Source: Candidatus Obscuribacter sp. (GTDB lineage Bacteria; Cyanobacteriota; Vampirovibrionia; Obscuribacterales; Obscuribacteraceae). Taken from it: a stretch of DNA of 64,000 bases. Position numbers and translations under genes: made by a program. Below the pieces are notes generated by a model. That model saw nothing but the letters and a program-made list of their open reading frames with translations. It was not told the DNA's origin and did not search any database. The DNA is taken from positions 310,001 through 374,000 of the forward strand of contig JADJQZ010000001.1 of the NCBI GenBank assembly GCA_016712465.1. The letters run 5' to 3'. This document shows positions 44,724 to 53,537 of this stretch, piece by piece (position 1 is the stretch's first letter; each line of letters begins with the position of its first letter).

Positions 44724-45197
44724 ATGAAGACCAATGCAGTGCGAATTCTCGATAATCACAAAGTCAGTTATGAGTTGAAAGAGTACGAAGTTGATCCCGA
44801 TGATCTGCGAGCCGAGTCTGTAGCGGCAAAGATCGGCTTCCCGCCCGAGCAGGTGTTCAAGACCCTGGTGGTGCGCGGTGATAAGAATGGTGTCTGTCTG
44901 GCAGTCGTTGCCGGTGATGCGCAATTGGATCCAAAAGCACTGGCCAAGCTCTCAGGCGATCGAAAATGCGAAGTGGTGGCCTTGAAGGAAGTGCAGCCTC
45001 TAACCGGCTATATCCGCGGCGGTGTCACTGCTCTTGCCTGCAAGAAAGACTATCCGGTTTATGTGGACGAGACCGTATATCTCTTTGAAGTGATCTCGGT
45101 TTCGGCCGGGGTAAGGGGCACCCAGATAATCGTCAATCCGGAAGACTACATAGCTGTTACCAGAGCCACTGTCGGTGCGATCGGGCGTAAGGCATGA
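44724..45197 (+). CDS. ybaK: YbaK/EbsC-type Cys-tRNA(Pro) deacylase
   Basis: A 157-residue protein of the YbaK/EbsC family, which hydrolyses mischarged Cys-tRNA(Pro). The conserved FKTLVVRGD strand, the lysine in the FKTL motif, GDAQLD and the glycine loop RGGVTAL match the active-site pocket of the fold. Length is normal and no extra domain is present. It may share a transcript with the TPR gene upstream. It is convergent with the RNB gene. Confidence 0.9.
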   Translation: MKTNAVRILDNHKVSYELKEYEVDPDDLRAESVAAKIGFPPEQVFKTLVVRGDKNGVCLAVVAGDAQLDPKALAKLSGDRKCEVVALKEVQPLTGYIRGGVTALACKKDYPVYVDETVYLFEVISVSAGVRGTQIIVNPEDYIAVTRATVGAIGRKA

Positions 45198-45206
45198 ATT
45201 GATTGC

Positions 45207-46820
45207 TCAGTGTACGCAGGCGAAGTCGATAAAGGCGTTGTCTTCGTCCACCATCAAGAGTTTCAGTCTTACTTCGTCCCCGACTTCCAGACCTTCCGCT
45301 CCTTCCACGATACGACCTTCCGCCGGGGGCTTCAACAGGCGCACATAAACTTCTTCGTCTTTGACACCGGTGACGATACCATCGAAGAAATTGCCAATCT
45401 TGTCGCCCAAAAGGGACGCGGCCGCTACTTTGCGTAAGGTGCGCTCTACCTTCTTAGCCAGGCTGCTTTTGCGTGTGCACTCCAGAGCCAGGTCGGATAG
45501 TTCGTCAAAGCTGTAAGGACAAGTCTTGCCGTCCATAGCGGCTTTTAGAAGGCGCTGCGTGATTAGATCGACGTAGCGCCGGTTCGGAGCGGTGGAATGG
45601 GTGTAATCATTGACGGCCAGGGCGAAGTGTCCGGGGTTGTTTTCCCCGGGCGGGTCAAGCACGTACTCGCCTTTACCGAGAAGCTTAACCACTCTTAGCG
45701 ACAGATCGGGGAAGCGGAGCGGATCGCGGTCGCGCATCTTGAGCAGGAAGCTTTGCAGGGCCGGTGCGTCCGGACTCTGAGGAAGATGGGAACCCATTGC
45801 CGCTGCCAATTCTACAATTTTGGGCCAGCGGTCGGGCGTACGGACAATGCGTTTAATGGAGGGGAAGCCCTTCTTGTCTAAATAGGCTGAGACAGCCACA
45901 TTGGCCGCTATCATGAAGTTCTCGATTAAGTCTCGGGCCGGGTTCTCTTCCACCAGTTCCAGATCCAAGACCTGTCCTTCAACCGCCACGGCTCTAGCTT
46001 CTACGGTGCGAAGAAAGAGGGAGCCGTGTTTTTGTCTCAAATTGAAAATCTGCTGCTTGACGTGATTTTGCAAAAGGAGCTGCTCGGTCAAACCCTTTAC
46101 TTTAGCCACTTCTCTCGGTACGCCAATTTTGCCGTCCAGCCAGAGCCCAATTGTCTTATAGTCCAATTGTGCTTTGTTGGTGACGAAGGCGCGGTAGACA
46201 TGGCTGTCTACCACATGTCCATGATTGCCCAGGTGCAGCTCGTAAACTACCGCCAGTCGCTCCTGACCGGGCAAGAGCGAGGTCATGTCGTATGAAAGCT
46301 CGTCGGGCAACATGGGGAAATTGATTACACCCATATAGACGGAAGTGGTGTTCTGTCTGGCGCTTTCGTCGATGGGTGATTTGTGAGCGGCAAAACTATC
46401 CACGTCGGCAATGGCGATAAGCACTTTGGTGCTGCTGTGACTGGTTCTCTCCACGAACTCGATCTGATCAAGATCTCGGGAATCTTGGTTGTCTATGGAT
46501 GACCAGAGCAGATGCCTCAAGTCGCGAGTCTTTTCACAAGCAAAGCTCTTGAGCCCCTGCCCGTTGTCGTATTGTTTCAAGAGACGCACAACTTGTTCGT
46601 GAACTTCCGGGCTGAAGACCGCACGCAGTCCGTTAAGGGCCATTTCCAGTTTGGCCCGATCTCTTAGATCATGCTTGAGATGAGGCACCCGGCTATAGAG
46701 ATTATCGTGGCTCTGCCCTTGATGGTTGTGACCATGACCGTGGTTCTTGTGATCGTGCCCATGGTCACGATTGTGGTCGTGGTGCTGGTTATTCGAGCCT
46801 TTGTCTTTCTTCCTGGGCAA
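45207..46820 (-). CDS. RNB-family exoribonuclease with His-rich N-terminus, altered active site
   Basis: A 537-residue protein. Residues 11-40 are a His/Asn/Gly-rich stretch likely to bind metal. An RNB domain follows (about 95-440). RNase II/R use four Asp in a DxxxxxDxDD cluster; here the cluster is D110, D116, D118 and then Q119, so the fourth acid is glutamine. The arginine-rich distal motif (THSTAPNRRYVDL) is intact, as is an S1-like domain (about 470-535). Activity may be reduced or altered. The start is TTG at 46820, with GGGAGG at ideal spacing. Confidence 0.85.
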   Translation of the reverse strand: MPRKKDKGSNNQHHDHNRDHGHDHKNHGHGHNHQGQSHDNLYSRVPHLKHDLRDRAKLEMALNGLRAVFSPEVHEQVVRLLKQYDNGQGLKSFACEKTRDLRHLLWSSIDNQDSRDLDQIEFVERTSHSSTKVLIAIADVDSFAAHKSPIDESARQNTTSVYMGVINFPMLPDELSYDMTSLLPGQERLAVVYELHLGNHGHVVDSHVYRAFVTNKAQLDYKTIGLWLDGKIGVPREVAKVKGLTEQLLLQNHVKQQIFNLRQKHGSLFLRTVEARAVAVEGQVLDLELVEENPARDLIENFMIAANVAVSAYLDKKGFPSIKRIVRTPDRWPKIVELAAAMGSHLPQSPDAPALQSFLLKMRDRDPLRFPDLSLRVVKLLGKGEYVLDPPGENNPGHFALAVNDYTHSTAPNRRYVDLITQRLLKAAMDGKTCPYSFDELSDLALECTRKSSLAKKVERTLRKVAAASLLGDKIGNFFDGIVTGVKDEEVYVRLLKPPAEGRIVEGAEGLEVGDEVRLKLLMVDEDNAFIDFACVH

Positions 46821-47447
46821 GTAGGGCCTCCCTTTCCAGTCGAAAGGCTATAGTAAAACCTCGGCACCGTCAATACAGTAAGGCGGTGGAGCTTTTGAAA
46901 TGAGGTGAGATGGCACGATACAGCGAGCATCGTGCCATCTCACCTTCGTGATTGAATTTACTTACGGCAAATGCCCGTAGATGAGGCATTTGCCAAATAA
47001 TTCGCCAAGTTTTGCCAAACAATTAGCAAAAAAGTCTGCCAAATAAAGAGCAAAGTTACACCAGTTCTTTGAGTGATTTTGGGCTGGTGTTTGTAACGCT
47101 CCTGCTGCAAACCCTGACTCTCCGCTAGTTGGCGAACCAGCAATTTTCATTACAGTTGAGGTGGAATCTAAAGGCAGTGTAGAGATTGCCTGGCTTGATG
47201 CCGGTTCTTACACAAGTCTTAGAGAACGTAAATTTAGAGAGTGATGGTAAAGCCTGAAAAGGAGGCTTTTGATCGGACAGGGTGAAGTGTATTTCATGGC
47301 TCTTATTTCGACAGGCACAACCAACAACCCCTTACCAGGCAATCAGTTTCAAGCGAAGCATCCCGGCGATCCAGTCGCTCTGAGTTTGCTGCCGGTCTGT
47401 AAGTGCCCATGGATACATCCATTCAACAACCCAAAAGGTAACAAACA
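46821..47447. other. structured divergent intergenic region
   Basis: About 627 bases with several strong inverted repeats and three imperfect 22-base direct repeats (46991-47060; see separate entry). A small hairpin AAAGCCT/AGGCTTT lies near 47252-47271. No supported gene; the promoters of both flanking genes must lie here. Confidence 0.5.
46903..47104. repeat. cluster of inverted and direct repeats
   Basis: There is a 17-bp perfect stem (46903-46919 with 46929-46945) and a 10-bp stem GGCAAATGCC/GGCATTTGCC (46966-46975 with 46985-46994). Three imperfect 22-base direct repeats beginning TGCCAAA follow, with another bulged stem (GTTACACCAG near 47054 with its complement near 47091). Neither flanking gene ends here, so these are not terminators of known genes. 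Confidence 0.65.
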
Positions 47448-48500
47448 ATGAAACGAACATTCAAAAGCCTCCTGGCGGTAGCCGGGCTGGCATTCATCGG
47501 CTTGGGCTCTTTGCTTACAGCCGCTCCTGCCCAGGCTTACACCACAAGGGATTCCGTAAGCAATGGAATTACCTGCAAGCAGTTTTACGGCGAAGCATAC
47601 CCTCACAATTATAACTTCTACTACTGCGCAAGCCAAGCCTATTGGACAACCACCGGTAACGAAATTTATGTCAGCAGTAAACGCTATAATCCGACCGGTG
47701 CCAATCCTTTTGGCGCCACCATGTCTGCTAACAACATTGAGATTTTTGTTTTTGAGAACATGGCTGAGTTTCAGACTTTCTTCGGCTATCTTATCCTTCC
47801 TCCTGGACTAAGTGCAGAGAGCGATGCCTTCTCAGAATTTGCCCCTTTAATCAAAACTCCAAATACGACAGGAACTGGTGCGGGGCAATATAGTGGGATT
47901 CGCCCCCGTATAGTGCTTTTCCGCGCGAGATACTTCCCTCCGAATCCACCCTACCCACAGCTTGTTGTTCCATTCAAAATGCCTTACAGCCTTGATCATG
48001 AGGTGGGACACTTTATCGACCGGTATATTCCGCCACCATTCAACGGACCGCGCCAAGCTATTACAAACTTGCTGGTATACAAGCCGCCATTTGTGCAACT
48101 TGTCGAACAAGACAAAGCGAGATTGGTAGCTGGTTCTGGCATAAACTGGGTACTTTGCCAGAACGTTTTTGTGAGTGACACACGCGTTTGTTCAAATGGA
48201 GCGCCAAAGGCCGCTTTTGTTGGCAAATCTCCGTGGGAAGTTTTGGAAATCTTGAATCCGTACTATTTCACTGTGACCGGTATCAATACTCCACTGTGGG
48301 CAGAACTATGGGCTGGCGAAGTCAGCGTCATTGGGGCTCAATCCAGTCCGAATGCTGGCTTTAGTAAGGATATTAATAACTTGATGCCTTGCAGCCGCCT
48401 ATGGGTGCAAAAGCGTTATGTTAACGGCACGGTTCCCTTAGACACGGAGATCACAGGCACGCAATTGAAAAACGTTTATTGTAAGGTCCCTAAGCCTTAA
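47448..48500 (+). CDS. secreted HExxH metalloprotease-like protein
   Basis: A 350-residue protein with a clear Sec signal peptide (1-30, cleavage after AQA). HEVGH (184-188) sits in a helix-like SLDHEVGHFIDRY and is the zinc-binding HExxH motif. A downstream Glu in WAELWAGEV (about 283-290) could be the third ligand, as in gluzincins. Several Cys suggest disulfides. No family recognised by name. It is secreted or periplasmic. The AAGGTAAC before ATG 47448 supports the start. It is unrelated in sequence to the HExxH proteins at 59010 and 61059. Confidence 0.7.
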   Translation: MKRTFKSLLAVAGLAFIGLGSLLTAAPAQAYTTRDSVSNGITCKQFYGEAYPHNYNFYYCASQAYWTTTGNEIYVSSKRYNPTGANPFGATMSANNIEIFVFENMAEFQTFFGYLILPPGLSAESDAFSEFAPLIKTPNTTGTGAGQYSGIRPRIVLFRARYFPPNPPYPQLVVPFKMPYSLDHEVGHFIDRYIPPPFNGPRQAITNLLVYKPPFVQLVEQDKARLVAGSGINWVLCQNVFVSDTRVCSNGAPKAAFVGKSPWEVLEILNPYYFTVTGINTPLWAELWAGEVSVIGAQSSPNAGFSKDINNLMPCSRLWVQKRYVNGTVPLDTEITGTQLKNVYCKVPKP

Positions 48501-48512
48501 CTTTGCCTGACC

Positions 48513-49172
48513 TTAGCGGGTTGACAACTGAAATTGCTCGTCAACCCGCTTTTCTAACTCCAACAGTTCTTTCTTTGTTGCTGTCGAATGTGCATCAAAA
48601 AATGCCAACCATGGCTGGCGAAGCGTCTTTACCGCACTTGCCGAAATTCTGTCATTCGCAAACACTCTTGAATGACGCGGTGCTGCTAATTCAGAGTAAG
48701 TAAATACTCCTGGATATTTTCTCAGCACGGATAACGGAATGGAGTGAAATGCGGAATAGTTCGCTTTGGCTTTGAATTTGCGGTTAAACCGAACAAGGAG
48801 AGCGTCAGAAATTGCATCTTTGCCCGTTCTAAACTCAATTTCTATAACACCGTTCTCTCTCAAAACATTGGGTACCGAAATTGTTTCAATCGAAAGTAGT
48901 GCATCTAGCAGATCCAGGTCTGTCTGAGGATCGCCGCTAGCTTTGAAAAGTACGGCATCGTCAAAGCGTCCAGTGGCTAGATTGAATTTTCCAGTCAGCA
49001 AAGCTGGGAATTTTTGATTTTGCTCTTTTGAAATGTCCAAATCTGAGCCAAAAGCCTTACTGAACTTAGAATACAATTCTTGTTCCTCGGGTCTCGTTAC
49101 GGTGCTGGCTACTGCCGCATTACCGAGAGCGTTGCACAATAATAGACTGGTGGCGATGACAAGTTTTTTCAT
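48513..49172 (-). CDS. secreted hypothetical protein
   Basis: A 219-residue protein with a signal peptide (MKKLVIATSLLLCNALGNAAVAS). The mature part is mixed alpha/beta with FKASGDPQTDLDLLDALLSI, a TonB-C/energy-transducer-like turn found in many small secreted proteins. Function unknown. AAGGAG 6 bases before ATG 49172 fixes the start. It converges on the HExxH gene with 12 bases between stops. Confidence 0.65.
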   Translation of the reverse strand: MKKLVIATSLLLCNALGNAAVASTVTRPEEQELYSKFSKAFGSDLDISKEQNQKFPALLTGKFNLATGRFDDAVLFKASGDPQTDLDLLDALLSIETISVPNVLRENGVIEIEFRTGKDAISDALLVRFNRKFKAKANYSAFHSIPLSVLRKYPGVFTYSELAAPRHSRVFANDRISASAVKTLRQPWLAFFDAHSTATKKELLELEKRVDEQFQLSTR

Positions 49173-49403
49173 AGTTTGCTCCTTGAGAATACCCATTTAG
49201 GCATTGTCCCTGGGCCGGTTTCAAAAAGCTACTCTTGTTAACACTGAATTCCCTTCCAATGTTTGTGGTTCCTTGGGCCCTCATTTTGTTTCAAAACGAC
49301 CTTACCTGAGTATTTAATGCAGGCAGTTCCGAAAATGAGCACAGGTTCAGTTATTTAAACGTTTCCGTGAATATACTATATTGCACAGTGCCATACCCCA
49401 AAA

Positions 49404-50258
49404 ATGGTGAATATGATTTTACTCAATGCCAGTTTGATTTCGTATATGGAAGCCTATGGAACAGAGGAAAAGTGCGTGGACGCTATTTATCAGAGTAAAT
49501 GGCAGCATGGTTTCATATGTCCGAGATGTGAGCACAACAATGGATATCGGCTATCCAGGCGACGGACAATGAAATGCAGTTGCTGCGGCAGGCAGACCTC
49601 GATTACAGCGGATACCATATTTGAGGACAGCCGGATACCGTTACCATGCTGGTTCTTAGCGATATATCTAGTAGCGAACGACAAAGGTGGAGTGAGTGCG
49701 ACAAGGCTCGGGAAGCAGCTTGGGATGCAGAGGAAGAGCGCCGCTCTGTTGCTGCGTAAGTTGAGGAGTTCAATGGGAGACAGAGACGAAAAGCTCACAC
49801 TGGCTGGCTATATCGAACTTGATGAAGCCTTTCTTGGTGGCAAAAGTCACAGCAGAACTGAGGGGAAGTCTCCATTTGATGTTAAGGTACAGGTTCTGGT
49901 AATGGTGGAGTCAGACCCGCCGGGGCAAGTGTTTCGAACGGACGCTCTAGACCGGCATCATGGGCTGAGGAGCCTGGTGCACTACGTAAACATGACCAAG
50001 ATGACAAAGACAGAGCTGAACACCAAGATGGCCTGTCTGAGCCTGGCGATATCGCATCTAAAATGCTTTATCAAGGGAACATATCATCACTTCTGTAAAC
50101 TGAACATTCATAGCTATCTGAACGAGTTCTGTTACCGATGGAATCGGCGACACCTGGAGAAGCAGATTGCCAATCATCTAATTACGGCTTGTGTGTTGCA
50201 TGAGGCGGTTCCAGCACCCAAGAGGAAGCCCAGAACAACGTACCTGCAAGCCGCCTGA
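49404..50258 (+). CDS. IS1595-family (ISXO2-like) transposase
   Basis: A 284-residue transposase with an N-terminal zinc ribbon (CPRCEHNNG and CSCCGRQ) and the ISXO2-type catalytic region: ELDEAFLGGK for the first Asp, then a late NEFCYRWNRR segment. The frame is open, so it could be active. ATG 49413 is an alternative start. Terminal repeats could not be fixed: a weak match between CACAGTGCC...ACCCCA (49384-49400) and the complement near 50319-50334 lacks a target duplication. It lies between a secreted protein gene and ppa. Confidence 0.85.
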   Translation: MVNMILLNASLISYMEAYGTEEKCVDAIYQSKWQHGFICPRCEHNNGYRLSRRRTMKCSCCGRQTSITADTIFEDSRIPLPCWFLAIYLVANDKGGVSATRLGKQLGMQRKSAALLLRKLRSSMGDRDEKLTLAGYIELDEAFLGGKSHSRTEGKSPFDVKVQVLVMVESDPPGQVFRTDALDRHHGLRSLVHYVNMTKMTKTELNTKMACLSLAISHLKCFIKGTYHHFCKLNIHSYLNEFCYRWNRRHLEKQIANHLITACVLHEAVPAPKRKPRTTYLQAA

Positions 50259-50503
50259 GGTAATTACCCACTCGACACACTTAATTTCCAATCCTCTCCA
50301 AAGCACTCCAGTACTAAATGGGGTGCCCTTTGTGTGGGCGAGATCATTTTTGCTAGAACTCCGAAAGCTTTGCCCCGCCTGTCACAGAGAAAATCACTCC
50401 TCGACAACTATATGTATGGGTAGATCAGGGTAAATTTTTTGAGTATCTCCCGATAATTTCGCGCTGGAGATCTTCATCTGGGGTGACTGCTTGGAGAAAG
50501 TGA

Positions 50504-50533
50504 GAGGAGGAGGGCTAAAGAGCCATCCTCCTC
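50504..50533 (-). terminator. terminator of pyrophosphatase gene
   Basis: A 13-bp stem with one mismatch (50504-50516 with 50521-50533) around AAAG. On the minus strand it lies about 20 bases after the ppa stop. The following T content is low. Confidence 0.7.
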
Positions 50534-50553
50534 GTTGGTGGTAGAGCACCGAT

Positions 50554-51513
50554 TTAGTCGACTACAGCCTCAACAGCCTGGTCGGATTTCTTATCGGCTT
50601 CCGGCAGGTTCGTCTTTTTGGTTTTCTTGTCGGACTTCTTCTCGACTTTTGCGGCTGTCTTCTTCTTGGTCTTCTTGTCGGACTTTTTCTCCGCTTTCTG
50701 GGAGGTTTTCTTCTTCCCCTTCTTGTCGGATTTCTTCTCGACTGTTGCGCTTTCCTTGCCGCCATTGCCGTTTTGAGCCTGGCTGCCGCCAATCTGGATG
50801 CCGGCGGAGAGAATCTGCCTCAGCTCTTCCAGGCGCGATTCTTCGGTGCCGTAGGTTTGCACGTAATCGGCCTGGCTCTGGCTGATTACCTCGTAAGCGC
50901 GCTTGCGACCGTAAACCTCGTCGATGGTGACAACCGGGGTATTACAGTTCTCCGCTTCCGAGGGAGGCCTCTTGTAGCTGAGAAAGTAGTGTTGCAGGCG
51001 TTCGATTACCCCCGGGGGCACTTCCGAAATGTCGCGGATGTGTCCGTAAGTGATGTCCTGGTCAAGCACGGCGATGATTTTGTCATCGGCTTCCCCTTTG
51101 TCCACCATGAGCAGACCACCGATTACCCGTGCCCGCACCAGAAGATCGCCGTGGGCGAATTCCTTCTCGGTGAGAACGCAGATATCGAGGGGGTCGCCGT
51201 CGCCGCGGTGGGTTTTGTTCTTGGCGTGCTTGTTGGCCAGTTTGCTGATGCCGTCACCGCAGTAGGTCTGGGGAATGAAACCGTAGAGGGTGGGGCAATT
51301 GGACGAGAAACGCTGTGGTCTGTCCACATGCAGGTGACCAGTGCCTTTGTCGAGTTCGAGCTTCACTTCGCCGGGTGGGGCGATTTCGATATAGCTTGTG
51401 ACAAACGCTGGGGCATCCGCTCCGGCGGTGACGCCGTGCCAGGGATGCGATTTGAACATGGTCGAGAGCAGCTCTCGGAAGGTGCGGGTTTTGTGATTCA
51501 TAGTCAGGTCCAT
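50554..51513 (-). CDS. ppa: inorganic pyrophosphatase with Lys-rich repeat tail
   Basis: A 319-residue family I (soluble) pyrophosphatase, which hydrolyses PPi to drive biosynthesis. Catalytic residues are in YGFIPQTYCGDG, then DGDPLDICVL (the triple-Asp metal site) and DQDITYGHIRD. After about residue 245 a 75-residue tail carries four repeats of EKKSDKK-type sequence, the last partial, ending in TNLPEADKKSDQAVEAVVD. This tail is not part of the enzyme family and is probably disordered. It could bind nucleic acid or polyphosphate (inference). The alternative start ATG 51501 drops four residues. Confidence 0.88.
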   Translation of the reverse strand: MDLTMNHKTRTFRELLSTMFKSHPWHGVTAGADAPAFVTSYIEIAPPGEVKLELDKGTGHLHVDRPQRFSSNCPTLYGFIPQTYCGDGISKLANKHAKNKTHRGDGDPLDICVLTEKEFAHGDLLVRARVIGGLLMVDKGEADDKIIAVLDQDITYGHIRDISEVPPGVIERLQHYFLSYKRPPSEAENCNTPVVTIDEVYGRKRAYEVISQSQADYVQTYGTEESRLEELRQILSAGIQIGGSQAQNGNGGKESATVEKKSDKKGKKKTSQKAEKKSDKKTKKKTAAKVEKKSDKKTKKTNLPEADKKSDQAVEAVVD

Positions 51514-51883
51514 ATTTTAGTCACTGGTACCCTAGAGGACTCTAGGAATTGGTGCTCTCTTTGAGCGGCAGTTTGAAGATCTGCTGGCTGGCCTCATAAA
51601 ACTGCCGAGGTCGACACAGGTTTGTATCTCAAGCTGGAAACTATAAAGCGTTTGAAGGTCGGGTTAGTGAAAATTGGGGAAGATTGAAGAACTTCATGTT
51701 ACTGACTGAACATACTGGAAATCAAGAATGAAAGTATTACCGGCAGACCGGCGCAGCGGACGCTGTGGCGAATTCCTGGCGGAAGGGCTCTTTAACCTAA
51801 TCTCAGCTTGCGGCTGCGCTCTTGTCGATTAGAACTAACTTAGTATTATTTCAAGGCAGGTACAGTGGTTGGGAAAGTCTCTC
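51514..51883. other. divergent intergenic, nothing recognised
   Basis: About 370 bases between ppa (minus) and the radical SAM gene (plus). No supported gene or strong repeat. Confidence 0.4.
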
Positions 51884-52633
51884 ATGACAAGTCCGGAGCG
51901 AATATCTATTGAGCTGACCAACCGCTGCTCTAAGGCTTGCAGCTTTTGCTACAACGGCAGTGCGCCGGAGGGAAGTCTGAGCTGGGGCGAAGCAGAGCTG
52001 GTAGATTTTGTGCAAGACTGCGCCGCTTCCGGTATCAAGGCTGTTTCTTTCGGCGGCGGCGAGCCCTTGCAATATCCTGGTCTTTTTTCGGTTCTGCAGA
52101 AATTGAAGGGGCGACTTTTTCGTTCTCTCACTACCAATGGGCTGCTTCTGGAAGAAAATCTGGCTCAATTGAAGCTGGCTGCCCCTGAGAAGGTGCACGT
52201 TTCCATTCATTTCCCGCACGACCGTAAGGAAGTGGAAAGGGTGGCTATGCAAGTGCGCACGCTGGCCGATGCTGGTATCAAAAGTGGTGTCAATCTCCTG
52301 GTGGCGCGCTCCTGGTTGGAAGAGGCAAGGTGGGCTGCTCAATATCTCTTTGCGCAGGGTATCGGCAATGAGCGAATAGTTTATTTGCCCATGCGCATGT
52401 CGGATACTCCGGCGCCGGAAGAGCTGGCTAAAGTGGCGGGCAGTCGCAATTTTCAATCTATGACCTGTCTCAGTGCCTGCGGCATTAGCGAGCGGTTTTG
52501 TTCCATCGCCGCCGATAAGTCGGCGGCCTGGTGCTCATACACAACCGCCAGGCGTGTGCTGCCGGAGCTTTCTCATAACGGTCTGCGGCGCGCTCTTGCC
52601 GGTCTGCCCTTGATTTTTTGTGGTGCCGATTGA
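51884..52633 (+). CDS. radical SAM protein, small, with partial SPASM-like C-terminus
   Basis: A 249-residue protein with the radical SAM cluster motif in NRCSKACSFC (C15, C19, C22) and a GGGEP motif (near 56-60) for SAM binding. Four Cys in the last 60 residues (CLSACGISERFC and WC) suggest a second iron-sulfur site of SPASM type, reduced in length. It would cleave SAM reductively to make a radical; the peptide or small-molecule target is unknown. ATG 51884 is chosen over a TTG at 51869. The following 12-base direct repeat and acidic-protein gene may be part of its operon. Confidence 0.82.
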   Translation: MTSPERISIELTNRCSKACSFCYNGSAPEGSLSWGEAELVDFVQDCAASGIKAVSFGGGEPLQYPGLFSVLQKLKGRLFRSLTTNGLLLEENLAQLKLAAPEKVHVSIHFPHDRKEVERVAMQVRTLADAGIKSGVNLLVARSWLEEARWAAQYLFAQGIGNERIVYLPMRMSDTPAPEELAKVAGSRNFQSMTCLSACGISERFCSIAADKSAAWCSYTTARRVLPELSHNGLRRALAGLPLIFCGAD

Positions 52634-52642
52634 ATTGTCTGT

Positions 52643-52666
52643 GAAGGAATCCTTGAAGGAATCCTT
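52643..52666. repeat. 12-base tandem repeat
   Basis: GAAGGAATCCTT occurs twice back to back (52643-52654 and 52655-52666), between the radical SAM and acidic-protein genes. Each unit is nearly self-complementary. Confidence 0.9.
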
Positions 52667-52702
52667 GATTTTGTAGAAGTTGATGGAGCCTATTTATTAG
52701 AG

Positions 52703-53413
52703 ATGGAAAATTTGGAAAAGGAACTGAAGGTGGTGCAGGAAATGAAGGCCGTGACTGAGGGCGCTTTTGAGAATGCCGATTGTGATTATCCGGCCGCGCA
52801 CAGTATGGATACCACCTGGTTTGCCGTGGACAGAGATGGCTTCGTGGCCATGCTGGTTACCAATGAAGAAGGGGCTTTGCCCCTGGCTTCCCAGGAAGAC
52901 CAGGGTGATGGGATGGAGTTCCTGGAGGACTTGAGTGCCCACACGGGGAGAGAGTTGCAACTGGGTGATTATGAGTTTCCCTTGCCTGAAAGCCTTGGTC
53001 TCTTTGGCTACGAATGGCCTCTCGACGAATTTCCGGAGGGTTGTGAATTGAGTGAGGATGAGCTTTGCGACATGCAAGAAAGTGACGGTCTGCCGTCACC
53101 GTACAAGCGCTCCGCCGTTCCTACCGCACCTTTGAAGATTGATGATTTGCCGCCCAATTTGCAGAAGAAGTTGAAAGGGCTGGTATTCAGTGAAGTATCT
53201 TTTGCCGGGGAGGAGTGGCTGCAACCGGCCATGCATTTGCCTTGTGAGTTTTGGGCTTCCGGAGATGTGAAGATCATGGACGTCGATGGTTGCATCAAGC
53301 CCGTTCCTGAGGAATTAAAGACCGATGGCAGCAAGGCTAAAGAGGCGGCGGCCGGAGATCCCAGCGAAAGTGTGCGTAACTTGCCCTGGTGGCAGAGGCT
53401 TTTCAAAAACTGA
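52703..53413 (+). CDS. acidic hypothetical protein
   Basis: A 236-residue soluble acidic protein (many Glu/Asp) without a known domain. Residues 30-60 (TTWFAVDRDGFVAMLVTNEEG) look like a small beta-rich module seen at the N-terminus of some uncharacterised proteins. It ends with a basic WWQRLFKN. Possibly co-transcribed with the radical SAM gene (69-base gap). No ribosome site beyond TTAGAG is clear. Confidence 0.65.
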   Translation: MENLEKELKVVQEMKAVTEGAFENADCDYPAAHSMDTTWFAVDRDGFVAMLVTNEEGALPLASQEDQGDGMEFLEDLSAHTGRELQLGDYEFPLPESLGLFGYEWPLDEFPEGCELSEDELCDMQESDGLPSPYKRSAVPTAPLKIDDLPPNLQKKLKGLVFSEVSFAGEEWLQPAMHLPCEFWASGDVKIMDVDGCIKPVPEELKTDGSKAKEAAAGDPSESVRNLPWWQRLFKN

Positions 53414-53453
53414 AGGTTCGACCCCGGCGAAAGTACCTGCGGGGACTTAGTCA

Positions 53454-53485
53454 AAAGGGAGAAAGATGTAAGTCTTTCTCCCTTT
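53454..53485. terminator. bidirectional terminator
   Basis: A perfect 13-bp stem AAAGGGAGAAAGA (53454-53466) with TCTTTCTCCCTTT (53473-53485), then CAATTTTTC. It serves the acidic-protein gene and, on the minus strand, the aldolase gene. Confidence 0.9.
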
Positions 53486-53537
53486 CAATTTTTCAATCGA
53501 CTTTCGGTCGACTAGCTATGCAATCAAGCAGCTCTTC

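Noticed and set aside
46991..47060. Direct repeats as a CRISPR array
   Set aside because: The units are imperfect, about 22 bases with no unique spacers, and there are no cas genes.
49384..50334. Defined ends for the IS1595-type element
   Set aside because: The candidate terminal repeats match only partly and there is no target-site duplication.
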